64,000 nt of DNA from Hypomyces perniciosus (GCA_008477525.1 SPDT01000010.1:806001-870000); one strand, 5' to 3'; counted from the first letter of the stretch, positions 36,085 to 46,984 are shown. Numbers and translations are program-made. Notes: a model not told the origin generated them from the letters alone.

Positions 36085-37595
36085 ATGAGCAACCCTGGCC
36101 AAGAGAATTCTTCAGACATGTCAGGCCGGAAGCTTTTTGAGCTGTTGAGCTCTGCAACCACTGATGGACTGGCTCCACGTCTCGGGAGGTTGAGCTCCCC
36201 CGGTCGACGGCCCATTGAGACACCCAACTTCACGGCTGTTACTTCTCGCGGAGCCGTGCCTCATATTACCCCTGACAATCTCAAGAAACATGTCTCCGTG
36301 GGCGCAGTTTATATGGGCCTTGAGGACTGTATGTAGTTCCACCCATTCATCGAGGACATCGCCTAACATCTCATACAGTTGTCGAGAAGAAGGACCCTCC
36401 AGTGTTCCAGACGCCGAAGGGAGAGGGCCGTCGGTTGCACAGTTTTACGGCTTTACCCTCAGAGTTCATGTCAATCCTTGGCCCAAGACGTTGTCCAGCC
36501 GTTACCACACCAGTTGGAAATGCACCAAAATCCATGGCTGTCTTCACTTCTACTGGATTTCGCAGTGTTACGGTGCCGGAGTTCGCAGCGGCTGTTGAGT
36601 CTTTGCAGCCTGATGTCATCATTCCTATGGCCGATTTGCCCCACACAAGTGCAACTCCAGTGTCCAAGAAGTTGATACGGATGGTTGAACGTACGGAGGT
36701 ATGGCTGGATGAGTTCTTCAAGCAGCTGCCACGCGGGCGACTAGATGACTTTGGTGTTTCCGTCTTCGCCCCGGTACTCCCAGTGGAGTATCCGATCCAG
36801 TGGGATTATTTGAGACATCTGTCGGAAGATGTTTTACAGAACCTCACAGGCCTGGCCATCTACGACACAAATCTGCTTCCGGATCTCACAAACTACCCCC
36901 CGCTAGTGCCTTTACCAAAGTTGTCAATGGACCTTCCAAAATCCCCACATGAGGTCCTGCGCCAGATTTCCCTCGGCGTCGATATCTGCACAATACCGTT
37001 TGTGAATAGTATCTCCGACGCTGGTGTTGCTCTCACATTCGCTTTTCCGCCGCCAGCTGCTGACGAGCTTCTACCTCTTGGGGTCAACATGTGGTCCACG
37101 GAGTATAGCACAGCTCTCGTACCTCTCGTAGAAGCCTGCCAGTGCTACACTTGCTCAAAACACCACAGAGCGTATCTGCTGCATCTCCTCAATGCCAAGG
37201 AGATGCTGGGCTGGAACTTGCTTCAGATCCATAACCACCATGTCGTCAGCGAGTTCTTCAAGGGCATTCGGGAGACGCTCAGTAAAGGGCCTGCCGAATT
37301 TGAACAAGGCAAGCGGCAATTCTTGGCAGCTTACGAGCCTGAGCTGCCTGAAGGAACTGGCGCGAGGCCCCGAGCAAGAGGATACCATTTCAAGAGCGAA
37401 GCTAGCCAAGACAAGATCAACAAACCGGCCTGGGTTGATCTTGGTCAAGATGAAGTATCTACTGAGTCAAATTCGGCGAACAACAGCACGCCAAATGGCG
37501 ATGGTCAAGGAGCCATCCCAGTGGCTAATGCTGATGCAGATGCTGTTGCGGCCGCCTCTGAAACCACTCAGATCGACCAGCTACGAGATAAATAG
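36085..37595 (+). CDS. Queuine tRNA-ribosyltransferase accessory subunit 2 (QTRT2)
   Basis: Exons 36085-36328 and 36379-37595 (50-bp intron) give 486 residues. QTRT2 pairs with the catalytic subunit QTRT1 to exchange queuine for guanine at tRNA position 34; queuine itself is salvaged, not made, by eukaryotes. The TGT-superfamily barrel is visible: TPNFTAVTSRGAVPHITPDN, LLPDLTNYPPL-type loops, and the zinc site CQCYTCSKHHRAYLLHLLNA with the later IHNHH, matching the CxCxxC...H ligand set. The region after residue ~400 is low-complexity. The family position as the non-catalytic subunit is inferred from divergence in the barrel active-site segments. The start at 36085 is preceded by a tiny upstream ORF; an alternative in-frame ATG lies 33 bases further in. 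Confidence 0.9.
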
Positions 37596-39170
37596 AGATA
37601 ATTGAAAGTTTACGAATACTCGGCTCACGCGCTGGGACTTGTGTTGACTAAAAATTGGTGGTGAAAATGGCTTCACGGCCTCTCTTGTTATCAAATTGCT
37701 ACTTGATCACGGATAGATGTGGTATCTATCTGACAACTTGGAGCCATATTATCTCGTGAGTCAATGCTAATTATATCTGATCATATTAAGATGAGAACAG
37801 TTCGTGGGCCAAAGTTGATTCCCAACAGACGAGTCTCCTTTCAATGGGGTTCGTTTGCTTATCAACTTATTACCGATCCGTCAGTCCCAATCACTCGATC
37901 AATGTCTCGAAATGATGGAGATGTGTGGAGTCAATACGGGGTATAGAAATAGGCTCCCATAAGCTTATTGAAAGGCTAATTATTACTCCGTACTCCGTCG
38001 AACACTCCGTAGGCTCGGGGAGTGTCCGCCAGCCACTTATTGCGGTTTGATACGCTGCTCGGTCATCGATTCGGAAAGGGCCTGGCCTGGCGCAAACCCG
38101 GCCCCTTGTTATCAGCTAATTGCGGCACAACTCTGGATGCCTGCCGTGGTGCCACCAGCCGAAATACTCGAAATTCCGGCTGTCCGCATTGAAACAGCCA
38201 TACCTCGGACTCCCGGCGTCAACAATATGGAATCAGCAATTCATGCCTCCAGGCGACGACAAAAGCGGTATCTGAGCACACACACACAAAACAAACAAAC
38301 AAACGACTCAGATGAATAAGCATAACAATAAGACAAGACACACTAATATGGCTCAGTGTTTAATTCCACACGCCGAGTTTCTGGGGTTCGCAGAAGGATT
38401 GAACTTTTGAATTGCAAACTGCAACCCTGCAGCAGGGATCATCCCCGAACCGCCAATAGAATGCCGGCATCTACCCACGGGATTAGCTTGGATCTGTGGC
38501 CGTCTTTCGACAAGTTGGCAGCTTCGTGGGGTCACAACTTTCGGTAATAAGCTTATGCAGACGGCGCCTTTCTAATGCAGGGGACCCTTGGATATCTTGG
38601 CTGTGATGTTTGCCGTATCGGGGCTGGATTGGATTCTCAGACAAGAACGACCAAGTCTCCCGTCTTGTCCAACACTTTTCACTCCAAGTCAGTGGCGTGG
38701 CGCTTACACGTGCCTGTATCCCTGATGATGAAGGGGTTACTGTTGCATTGCGTCGCCCAGAGCTGCCGTCAGGAACTACGCCGCCCCGGTTGGATTCCGC
38801 CATCTGATAGGAGAAGGGCCGCTGTTGGCATTGTCCGCTGGAGCTTATAGTTCCGCAGCTGTCGACCGATTGGTAGGCATTACGGTTCTAGACGAGATGC
38901 CATGCATTGGTTGTTACCCAACGTGGCATCCTGGCCCGAAGCAGCAGCTATCGGATGCAGCCGAGACAGCAACAAGGTAGTAAGTAGTATGAGGATTCGC
39001 GCTTTGCTCTTAATATTGCTCACCACGCGCAGGACGGTTCACCGTATAAGTAGTAGCTGAATCCCACCTGAGCGGATTTCCGTCTCGAGCTTTTTTCTCT
39101 CCAGTTGCGCTACTCCCATCGCAATCCTTCCTTCTTGTGGCTTTGGTCATCTGCATAAAGGTGTCTCAAG
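37596..39170. promoter_or_regulatory. Intergenic region with alkaline phosphatase promoter
   Basis: The right half is the likely promoter of the phosphatase gene. It contains a CACGTG palindrome (38707-38712), the core recognised by Pho4/NUC-1 bHLH regulators, a TATAAG box (39045-39050) about 120 bases before the ATG, and a pyrimidine tract (about 39089-39120). The left half has a TACTCCGTACTCCGT double motif (37984-37998) and a CA/AAAC microsatellite (about 38278-38305). The CACGTG role is inferred. Confidence 0.45.
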
Positions 39171-41407
39171 ATGCACGTGCTCTCCAAGCTCAGCGTCGCT
39201 ACTCTGTTGGCAGCTTCGCTGTCGGCTGTGTCAGCTCAGACTTTCCAGCGTCTGGGAACATGCCCTACGCTCGGCTGCGTTCTTCCTCCTGATCAGAGCG
39301 ACTTCCTTCCCGGCCAGCTGTTTGACCTGAGAGTCGAGGTCCATGCGCCTGTCAATGGCTCAGAGGCTGCTCATGACGGCAAGCCGGATGAGAACTTCAA
39401 GGTGACAATTGCTAAGAACAATGGTCAGCCCAAGGACTTCGCCGAGGTCTTTGACATCAAGGAACCTAAGCTCGAGAAGTGGACGTTCAAGTGGTTTGAG
39501 GACCTGTTCGCTCAGGACGCCAACAAGCCTTCTGTCGTCAACGTCGCTTCCAAAGCGTACCGCAAGCTTGCTCTGTATGAGCCTGGCACCTACACCGTCA
39601 CTCTTCACTACTACAACGGCGAGAAGACTACAGCTGAGTGGGTCGTTCGCGAATTGCACCCCGAGAAGAAGGCCAAGAATGTCATCTTCTTCATTGGTGA
39701 TGGCATGACCACCAACATGGTATGTTACTGCCGTTTTGTTTCGTTTCGACCTATGTGTTGCAATCGACCCTGAAGCTAACCAATTCATCTTGTGTAGATC
39801 ACTGCCGCTCGTCTCCTTGGACACCAGAGCATCAATGGAAAATACCAGACTCGACTGCAGCTCGACGAGTTCCCGGTCCTGGGCCACCAGATGACGCACT
39901 CGATTGACAGCTACATTACGGACTCTGCCAACTCGGCCTCAGCCCTATACACTGGCCACAAGAGCACCGTCAACGCCATGGGGTAAGATGACCTGACAAT
40001 AACGCCCAAATTACGACCAATTGCTAACATATACGTCAGTGTTTATGCCGACTCTTCCCCCGACCCCTTCGATGACCCTAAGGTCGAGACCATTGTCGAG
40101 ATCTTCCGACGTATTCGCGTAAGTTCTGAGGTTTTCTAATGTTCAAGACCTATTTAGCTAACTGTGTCATCTAGAAAGGTGCTTGGGGCGCCGTCTCTAC
40201 GGCCTTCCTCGCTGACGCCACCCCCATCGCCCTCACCGGCCACACCCGTCGTCGTGGCGAGTACGGACCCTTGATCGACCAGGCCCTCAACAGTCTCACC
40301 AACTACACCTGGACTAACCATGGCGGTCCGGATGTTTACTTCGGCGGTGGTGCCGAGCAGTTCTACCCCGGCAAGGGCTCCTACCAGGGCAAGGACTACT
40401 ACGCCGAGTTCGCTAAGAAGGGCTACTCCGTCAGCCTCAACAAGACCTCCCTCCTCACCCTTGACCCTAGCAAGAAGGCCCTCGGTGTGTTCTCCCAGAG
40501 CACCATGCCCGTCTGGCTCGACCGCAACGTGTACAAGGACAACCTCAAGGCCTTCAAGAATGATCCCAAGGGCGGATCCGAGCCCGCGCTAGATCTCCCC
40601 GGCCTCAAGGAAATGACTCTCAAGGCTGTTGACATTCTGCACAAGCGTGGTGGTGACAAGGGCTTCTTCCTCATGTCGGAGGCTGCTTCTATTGATAAGC
40701 AGATGCACACTCTCGACTATGACCGTGCTCTGGGCGATTTGCTGGAGCTTGATGACACTGTCCGTGCTACTGTTGCTAAGCTCAAGGAGCTTGGTATCTT
40801 GGAGGACACTCTTGTCCTTGTTTCTGCTGACCACGGCCATGGCTTCGAGTACGAAAACCCTTGTCCCTAATCCCCTGACAGTTACTTACAAGGAGTCTAC
40901 AGTGTTTTTGGCTCAGCCGATACCGACTATCTCTCTGCCCAGGAGGACGAGCGCCACAAGCGCAATGCCGTCGGCGTCTACGAAAAGTCCGGCCTGTCGC
41001 AATACACCAAGAAGAGCGGCAAGATGAGCTACGGCACAGGCGCCAACTTCCCCGTCAACTGGGAGCCGCGTTACGCCATCGCTGGCGGTGTCGGTGCCGC
41101 TCCCGATCGCCGTGAGAACTACAAGGTGCACAAGGAGGGCCCTCGTCTGCCCGCTGTCAAGGTTGGCAGCGAGTACTACGCCAACCCCAAGGATGCAGTT
41201 GGTGGCTTTGTCGTTAACGGCACGTTGCCTACGGAAGAGGCCCAGGGTGTGCATTCGTTGACTGATGTGCCTATTTATGCCCTTGGTCCTTGCCAGGAGA
41301 CGTTCGGTGGAACGTATAACAATGTTGATATCTTTTATAAGATTGCCAACTGCCTGGGCTTGGCTCGTGGCCAGTCCAACTGCAAGCCCAAGGCTAACAA
41401 GCTGTAA
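39171..41407 (+). CDS. Secreted alkaline phosphatase
   Basis: Five exons (39171-39719, 39798-39982, 40040-40118, 40175-40848, 40903-41407) give 663 residues. A signal peptide (LSVATLLAASLSAVSAQ) predicts secretion, and the enzyme should release phosphate from organic esters outside the cell. An N-terminal ~150-residue all-beta-like extension precedes the catalytic domain. The domain has the first metal-ligand motif FFIGDGMTTNM, the nucleophile motif TDSANSASA (Ser about 226, comparable to DSA in E. coli PhoA), the HTLDYDRALGDLLELDDTV block and ADHGHGF near exon 4's end. Asn in CNSANS-like sites (for example NGS, NYT) suggests glycosylation. The exon 4 donor (GTACGA) is set by the conserved HGHGFDVFGSADT junction; reading through reaches a stop within 22 bases. 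A CACGTG site and TATA box upstream fit phosphate-responsive control. Confidence 0.92.
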
Positions 41408-42053
41408 AGAGATGCGGCTGTTGATGATGAGGATAAAAAGGGATTGTATGTAGAACTATTCTCTGTTAATATTACACTATTGATCTATATATAAGTCCGA
41501 GGTGAAAGTCTTTCTCAAGGAATAGCAAGAAAAGCGCGTCAAAAGACACGGACAACAGGAATATGCTGCTACTACAGATTTCTGATATCCTACCAAAGGG
41601 TAACTGAATCATGAAATGACCTCTAACATCCTTAACATCCATGAGTATGAAGTAAGGGGAATTACCGACGCGTTCAAGTTTGCCTAAGGGTGAGTGCAAA
41701 GCAATACAAGCTTGGGGTCAGCTTAGATGTTAGTACACCGATGCCAAAAACGTGTGCTTGAATGGATGTATTGATCCTCGACCTGAAGTCTAATAGACCG
41801 TCTCCTTTTTGGAGATGTGAACCCTCAGTACTTACGATGACATTGCGAACAAGTAAGCGATTTGCCACTACAATGCCACTGAAAAGGTGTGCCCGCCCTT
41901 CTTTACCTGTAACCTAGCACTCGAAAACAAACTGCAGTAAACAAAGCCAATATTTCTTGATGATGTCTCGGGCCCACCTTTGCTGAAGAGAAGGATTCAA
42001 GCCTTGTAGTATAGATGGGCGTAGTGCTTTCGCCAGTGGTCGGCAGGGGACTT
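41408..42053. other. Convergent 3' UTR region
   Basis: The phosphatase and CutC genes converge here. Frames on both strands are short and unconvincing. No repeat or RNA gene is seen. Confidence 0.5.
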
Positions 42054-42962
42054 CTAGTCCGGCTGGGTAAGACTAAGCTTCTCGAGGATGGAGAGCAGCT
42101 CATCTGAATCGAGCTCCTCGCACTTGCGGCCATCTTCGTTGACACTAGCGACGAGTGAGGCCGTATGCATCCAGATGTTCTTGACACCGTGGACGGAGAG
42201 GCGCGCAACGGTCTCCTTGGCCGTCTGGTGGCGGAGGCCGCCGCCAGCGATGATCTGAAGCTGACCAATGGTGCGGTGGCAGATCTGGTCGAGCCTCTTA
42301 AGGTTGTCGTGGCAGTTGCCTGCGCCACCAGCTGTCAGAACGCCCTCGAAGCCGCAGCGGATGAGGGCATCGAGACCCTTGGCCCAGCGGTCGGTGGCAG
42401 CGATGGGATCGTAAGCGCGGTGGAAGATACAGCCGAACGGGCGGGCGTGGTCGCGCAGTTCCTTGCAGCGCGGTTCGTCAACGATGTAGCGCTCCTGCGG
42501 GTGCTTCGCTAGAGCCTCGGGGTTATCCTGTCGCTTGAGGATTCCAAAGACGAACGCATCGCCACGGAGGGGGTTCATGACGTTACTAGCCTTGAAATCG
42601 GTAATGGCCTGCTTCATAAGGGCAAGCTCTTCGTCCGAGTAGATGAAGTCTTGGGTTTCTTGCTCTTGCTCTTGCTCTTTCTCTTGGTCTTTCTCTTGGT
42701 CTTGCTCTTGTTGTTGAGCTGCTTCGGCATCGACTCCCTCTTGAGCTTGGATGAGCTGCGGCGGGCCGCGTGGACGGATCATGATGCGGACGGGGATCTC
42801 GAGCTGCGAGGCGATGGACGTCAGCTCGCTCACTGGGGGCGTGAGGCCGCCTGCTTCGTACGAGCCTGGGGCGTTGAGTTCAATGCGCTTGGCGCCCAAG
42901 GCTTGTGCCTGGAGGCCGTATGCGCCGGAGAAGACGGCGACTTCGAGAGACAGAGGCGTCAT
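42054..42962 (-). CDS. cutC: CutC-family protein (copper homeostasis CutC)
   Basis: A single-exon 302-residue CutC protein. CutC folds as a TIM barrel and has been linked to copper tolerance in bacteria and to intracellular copper handling in animals; the reaction, if any, is unclear. The family start motif LEVAVFSGAYGLQAQALGAK, the APGSYEAGGLTPP loop, PVRIMIRPRG, FGCIFHRAYD, LTAGGAGNCHDNL and IIAGGGLRHQ are all present. The first real ATG is at 42962; the open frame continues upstream to about 43067 but has no ATG there. An insertion of about 25 residues made of Gln/Glu/Lys (about residues 83-106), coded by TCTTGC/TCTTTC hexamer-like repeats, sits in the loop after PRG and is not part of the usual fold. 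Confidence 0.92.
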   Translation of the reverse strand: MTPLSLEVAVFSGAYGLQAQALGAKRIELNAPGSYEAGGLTPPVSELTSIASQLEIPVRIMIRPRGPPQLIQAQEGVDAEAAQQQEQDQEKDQEKEQEQEQETQDFIYSDEELALMKQAITDFKASNVMNPLRGDAFVFGILKRQDNPEALAKHPQERYIVDEPRCKELRDHARPFGCIFHRAYDPIAATDRWAKGLDALIRCGFEGVLTAGGAGNCHDNLKRLDQICHRTIGQLQIIAGGGLRHQTAKETVARLSVHGVKNIWMHTASLVASVNEDGRKCEELDSDELLSILEKLSLTQPD

Positions 42963-44122
42963 CTCGATTCGTGGGGGTGGTTTGTTAGATGCTGTCAAGT
43001 CAACAAGGGGGAGAAGTTTGTTGATGCCGAGGTTGGCGAAGAAAGATGTGAGGTTATGAGGTTGCAATGGTGGAAGAGAAGTGTCAGAGTGCGGCGGACA
43101 TCACTCGGAGTGTGCTTTGTAAAGAACGCCGTCTTAATTGAGGGCGCAGCCTCACCATGGGCTCACAGTCGAGGCCATTGTAATCTGACTAAAAGGTGAG
43201 AAGCCATAGCTCATTCGGCTATTGTCATCACTTGTTGCTGAATTGGTGTTGAAGTGATGTGGATATGGTCATATTGAGGCGGGGGAGGGGCAGATTTGAT
43301 AAGAGGTTAAATCGGGACTGATAAGGATGGCCGCATTTTTTTTATTTCATGTTTGGACGGAATGTATTTTTGTTTATACGAAGTACTCCGTACACAAACA
43401 ACATCGACGTGCCACAGTGTCTATGTATTTAAATGGATTAAAGGGGATCTCTGTTTAGCAATAACCAATTCAAATTAATAATGTCTCAGGCCATCTGTTG
43501 AAGCCGCTTCTCAGTGAGGCCAGAGGGAGCACTATCATGATCATGGGCATTGCCCGCCATACACGCCAAAATTGCGCCTCGGCCTGCCCTCGGGATCTGC
43601 TTCACCGGTTTTTGCTTGTGGCCAATGACGATGTGTCTGAAGCATTCAACTTTTTCATCTTGCAATTTTTTTCTTCCTGTGGAGAGTAATGCAACGCCAG
43701 AATGACCCTCTAAGGAACAATAGACCCCAAAACTCAACTCGACGGAACTGTCACTACACCACAATTGGTTTAGCGTATGTTATTTTCTTCCCTTTCTGGC
43801 AAAAGCCCAGAGATCTTTTGGAGCCTTTTGGAGCCATTGACATCAAACCCCCACCATCAAAGCACCACAGGCAGGTACCGCTAAATAAATTTCACACACA
43901 CATCAGCGACCTGCGAGCTCCGGCATCTAAGAGAGCTTTTTTTTTTCTCTCTCTCGCACACACTCTTCTCTCTTCCTATTCCAACTACAGAGAAATCTTC
44001 TTCTCTACATCCATACCTGTGGTGAGTTTCTCATCTTCTGAACTGATCCGTCCCTTCCTTTTCATCAGAACTCTGAACTGATCTCTGATAACTCCAGTTC
44101 AGTCGCACTTCCAACTCCCACA
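42963..44122. promoter_or_regulatory. Divergent promoter, CutC / NAP-family gene
   Basis: This space separates divergent starts. A TACTCCGTA copy is at 43384-43392. Near the NAP gene there is a C/T-rich leader (about 43938-43975) and two copies of a TCTGAACTGATC string (about 44034 and 44072). No gene is supported. Confidence 0.5.
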
Positions 44123-45323
44123 ATGTCTGCCGAGCAACTTGACAACCCCATCTCCTACGAGCTGTTGGAGCAGCTCGAGGATGACTTCGAGGATGTTGAG
44201 CTTGAACTTCGTAAGTCTTCCATCAGCGCCAATTCATATATGCCTTCTCGCGACGGTTCTCGGGCACTTCAGAATGGGAAAACCCCTCCGTGGATGCTTC
44301 GCAAAGTGCGAAAACACACCAAACTGCCCAAGACCGCCCCGCATTCATACGCACGCACATAGGCACATATGCGCACAGGGCTTTTCTTTCAAAATAAAAA
44401 TAAAAGCGCCGAAGAATGTGTACAAGAGCTAACATGCAACAGTTCGCCAGCAGGCCACGCTCACCAAGGACCTGTATGCCAAGCGCGCAAAGGTCGTCTC
44501 CGAGATCCCCAACTTCTGGCCTCTCGTCTTCGAGCAGGCCCCTCCGGATATTGATGAGTACGTTCAGCCCACCGACTCGGCTGTCCTCCTGAACCACCTC
44601 GTCAATCTGTCCGTCGAGCGCTTCGAGCTCCCCGGCGGAGACCCTCGCAGCATTGCCATCAAGTTCGAGTTCAGCGAGAACGAGTACTTTGAGAACAAGG
44701 TGCTCGAGAAGAAGTTCTGGTGGCGCCGCAACAGAGCTGGCTGGGCTGGTCTTGTCAGCGAGCCCCTCAAGATCAACTGGAAGGCCGACAAGGACCTGAC
44801 CAGCGGCATGCTTGACCTCGTCTACAAGGTCTATGAGGAGGACAAGGCCGGCAAGGGTGACGACACTGAGGCCAAGAAGAAGCTCAAGGAGCAGATGGAG
44901 AGCACTGGCCTCGACGGCATCAGCTTCTTCGCCTGGTTCGGTTTCCGTGGCCTGAACATCACTGAGGAGGAGAACCAGATTGCCCTCAAGGAGGAGGAGA
45001 AGCAGCGCAAGGCCCGCAAGGAGGGCAAGGAGGTTGACGAAGATATGGATGAGGATGATGAGGATGATGATGAGTACGAGAACGAGATCTTCCCTACCGC
45101 CGACGACCTCGCCGTGTGCATTGCCGAGGACCTCTGGCCCGGTGCCATCAAGTACTTCCGTAAGTATCCTTCTCCGTGAGCACACAAGGCATGATGCTGA
45201 CCAATACAAACAGTTACCGCTCAGGAGCAGGACGGCTTGAGCGACATTGACTTCGAGTCTGATGAGGAGATGGAGGAGGCTGATTGCGATGACGCTCAGC
45301 CCGCCAAGAAGCGCAAGGCTTAA
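44123..45323 (+). CDS. NAP/SET-family histone chaperone
   Basis: Exons 44123-44210, 44443-45159 and 45214-45323 encode 304 residues. The family binds H2A-H2B or H3-H4 and assists nucleosome assembly. A long N-terminal helix (about residues 12-55) precedes the earmuff domain, with KVVSEIPNFWPLVFEQAPP, NLSVERFELPGGDPRSIAIK and KVLEKKFWWRRNRAGWAGL. An acidic block (DEDMDEDDEDDDEYENE) interrupts before the last conserved block IFPTADDLAVCIAEDLWPGA. The tail is acidic and ends in a basic AKKRKA, a likely nuclear signal. The short domain and tail suit the SET/Vps75-type subgroup more than classical Nap1. The first intron is 232 bp, long for this locus. A 368-aa frame on the opposite strand is antisense shadow. 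Confidence 0.9.
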
Positions 45324-45603
45324 GTCCATGCATGATGATTGACGATTTTTCCTTTTTTTTTATACCTTTTCTCGCTGGCTATATGGACACTGGATGGAAT
45401 TTAGATAAAAGGTGCGATGGTTAGATGAATAGTGGCCAGAGCTCCGTTAGAATGAGACTCAAGTCGGCCCAGCAAAGAACCGGGCGGACAATGATACACT
45501 TCCTTTTTAATCTCATTTCTTTGAAATCACATCCCAGGTAGACACTCACGCTGGAGCAAGAAGTGCTAGCAGCATAACGGTTTGTTTCCTACACAACATC
45601 AAA
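45324..45603. other. Convergent 3' UTRs
   Basis: This holds the 3' UTR of the NAP-family gene, with a T-run directly after its stop (about 45349-45362), and the presumed 3' UTR of the leftward small secreted-protein gene. Nothing else is seen. Confidence 0.4.
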
Positions 45604-45863
45604 TCAAGAATAACGGGCACTGTCAGACTCATTCGGCAGCAACATCCCGTTCCCGTCACAGGATGTTTCTTGGTTTATGCAGGTCTGCAAGATCCTTGTG
45701 CTGCTGCATACCAGAGTGGCCCCGGGCCTAAGCTGGCGAGGTTCCGTTGGAGCTGCAAGAAGGGTGCCAGCGTTCAGAAAGAGGGCAATGCCGTAGATGA
45801 TAACCTCGGAAGAACGTTAGGATGATGCTTGATGAAGCAAGTGTTTGTTACACGCACCTTCAT
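45604..45863 (-). CDS. Predicted small secreted protein, 68 aa, intron after codon 2
   Basis: A two-codon first exon (45863-45858, ATG AAG) and exon 45804-45604 join across a 53-bp intron with GTGCGT donor, CCTAAC branch site and GAG acceptor. The product begins MKVIIYGIALFLNAGTLLAA, a textbook signal peptide with cleavage expected after residue 19 or 20. The mature ~48 residues hold three cysteines (about 35, 44, 51) and no known domain. Neither exon is recognisable as coding alone, and no simple reading-frame scan would show it. Against it: three cysteines is an odd number, the acceptor is GAG rather than YAG, and there is no expression evidence. A further 3' intron would change the C-terminus. 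If real it would be an effector-like or signalling secreted peptide; function unknown. Confidence 0.45.
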
Positions 45864-46190
45864 AATTGCAGCTAATCCCCTAGTAACTAGGAACAGGAGA
45901 TCAAGTCCAACTCCAAAGATATAGGTGCCAGAGTTGCCAAGAACAAATTGTTGCTGGACTATCCAGCTTAAGCGATGGGAATAACCAGCCCTTAAATCCA
46001 TTCTCATATCAAGCACATGCTCGCGTCTCAGGCATTCCTTTCTATCTCTGCCATTTACCTGCTGGCTTACAAGCTGAGCTGGAACAGGCTTCAGGCCACT
46101 TACAATCAAAATGACGCAGTTTGACTCATCTGAAAGTAGAATTTAGTAATATATGTTGTTTTACATAAATTGGAATAGGTATGTTCCGTT

Positions 46191-46247
46191 TGTTGGCTGA
46201 TGTTGGCTGATGTTGGCTGATGTTGGCTGATGTTGGCTGATGTTGGC
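46191..46247. repeat. 10-bp minisatellite TGTTGGCTGA x5.7
   Basis: Five perfect head-to-tail copies of TGTTGGCTGA are followed by a partial copy (TGTTGGC). It lies about 260 bases upstream of the 158-aa gene, in the likely promoter zone. Confidence 0.97.
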
Positions 46248-46507
46248 GATGCCTACTGGCCGAATGCTTGCGTCACAGCCAACAGAGCGTTGCAATAGGA
46301 TTCTATTATTCGAAAGTTCCTGCAGACAGGTAAAGGCGCTGCAAATAGCTATTTAAAGCAGTGACCGGCATCCCCGCTCTAGGATTCTCCTTTCATCCTT
46401 CGCTCTCTATTATATCATATGCGAGACCAACGCACTTGGACTGGCTCTACATATTAGATCATCCCGCGAATCACTTCTTGAGCCATTGATCCCACTCCCT
46501 CGCCAGC

Positions 46508-46984
46508 ATGTCTGAGCCACAATCTTCGACTTCTGATTCCCAGAAAGAGGCTGCGCCGGAGTCAGGCAACGCTCTCAGAGTCTGCCCTCTCACAGGAACG
46601 ATCCTCAAGCCACCATTCAGCCAGGAATGGGCCCCAAAGGGCTATCCCATAGTCGATGGGAAATATTTCGACGGCCAAACGGGCAAAGTCATCACTCTCA
46701 GCCCCGATGACAAGCAGAGAGTTGCCGGTCCGGCCCAAGTAGCCGTGTGGTGGCACAACCAAACATTAGCAGGAAAAGAGGACATCTTCCGCGGTGTAAC
46801 AACATCGACAAGTCTGAGCGTGACTGAGTATGTGGTTCGGGTTTGTCAGTTGCTGGCAAGAGAGAAGTGTACACTGCATTCACTCACTGCGACTACGTAT
46901 TCTGTGAATGTGGTTGTTTTTACGGATCTCTCTATGAGTGAGATGGATGAGCTGTTCAAGGAGTGTAACATGCTGTATGTGTGA
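46508..46984 (+). CDS. Hypothetical 158-aa protein
   Basis: An intronless frame of 158 residues from ATG 46508 to TGA. The first ~20 residues are Ser/Gln/Glu-rich and disordered. The remainder alternates beta-like segments: NALRVCPLTGTILKPP, GYPIVDGKYFDGQTGKVITL, AVWWHNQTLAGKEDIF, TEYVVRVCQLLAREKCTLHS, and a hydrophobic VNVVVFTDLSMSEMDELF near the end. No signal peptide or membrane segment. I do not recognise the family. Support for its being real: a protein-like sequence, a CT-containing leader before the ATG (about 46385-46500) and no better frame opposite. It follows the minisatellite and precedes the questin-oxidase-like gene in the same direction. Confidence 0.6.
   Translation: MSEPQSSTSDSQKEAAPESGNALRVCPLTGTILKPPFSQEWAPKGYPIVDGKYFDGQTGKVITLSPDDKQRVAGPAQVAVWWHNQTLAGKEDIFRGVTTSTSLSVTEYVVRVCQLLAREKCTLHSLTATTYSVNVVVFTDLSMSEMDELFKECNMLYV

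Noticed and set aside
42963..43067. N-terminal extension of CutC
   Set aside because: The upstream frame has no ATG (it opens at TTG), and the CutC family begins at the chosen methionine.
44223..45329. 368-aa minus-strand open frame
   Set aside because: It mirrors the NAP-family gene; its Leu/Val-rich runs are the antisense of acidic codons, and the sense gene is conserved and spliced.
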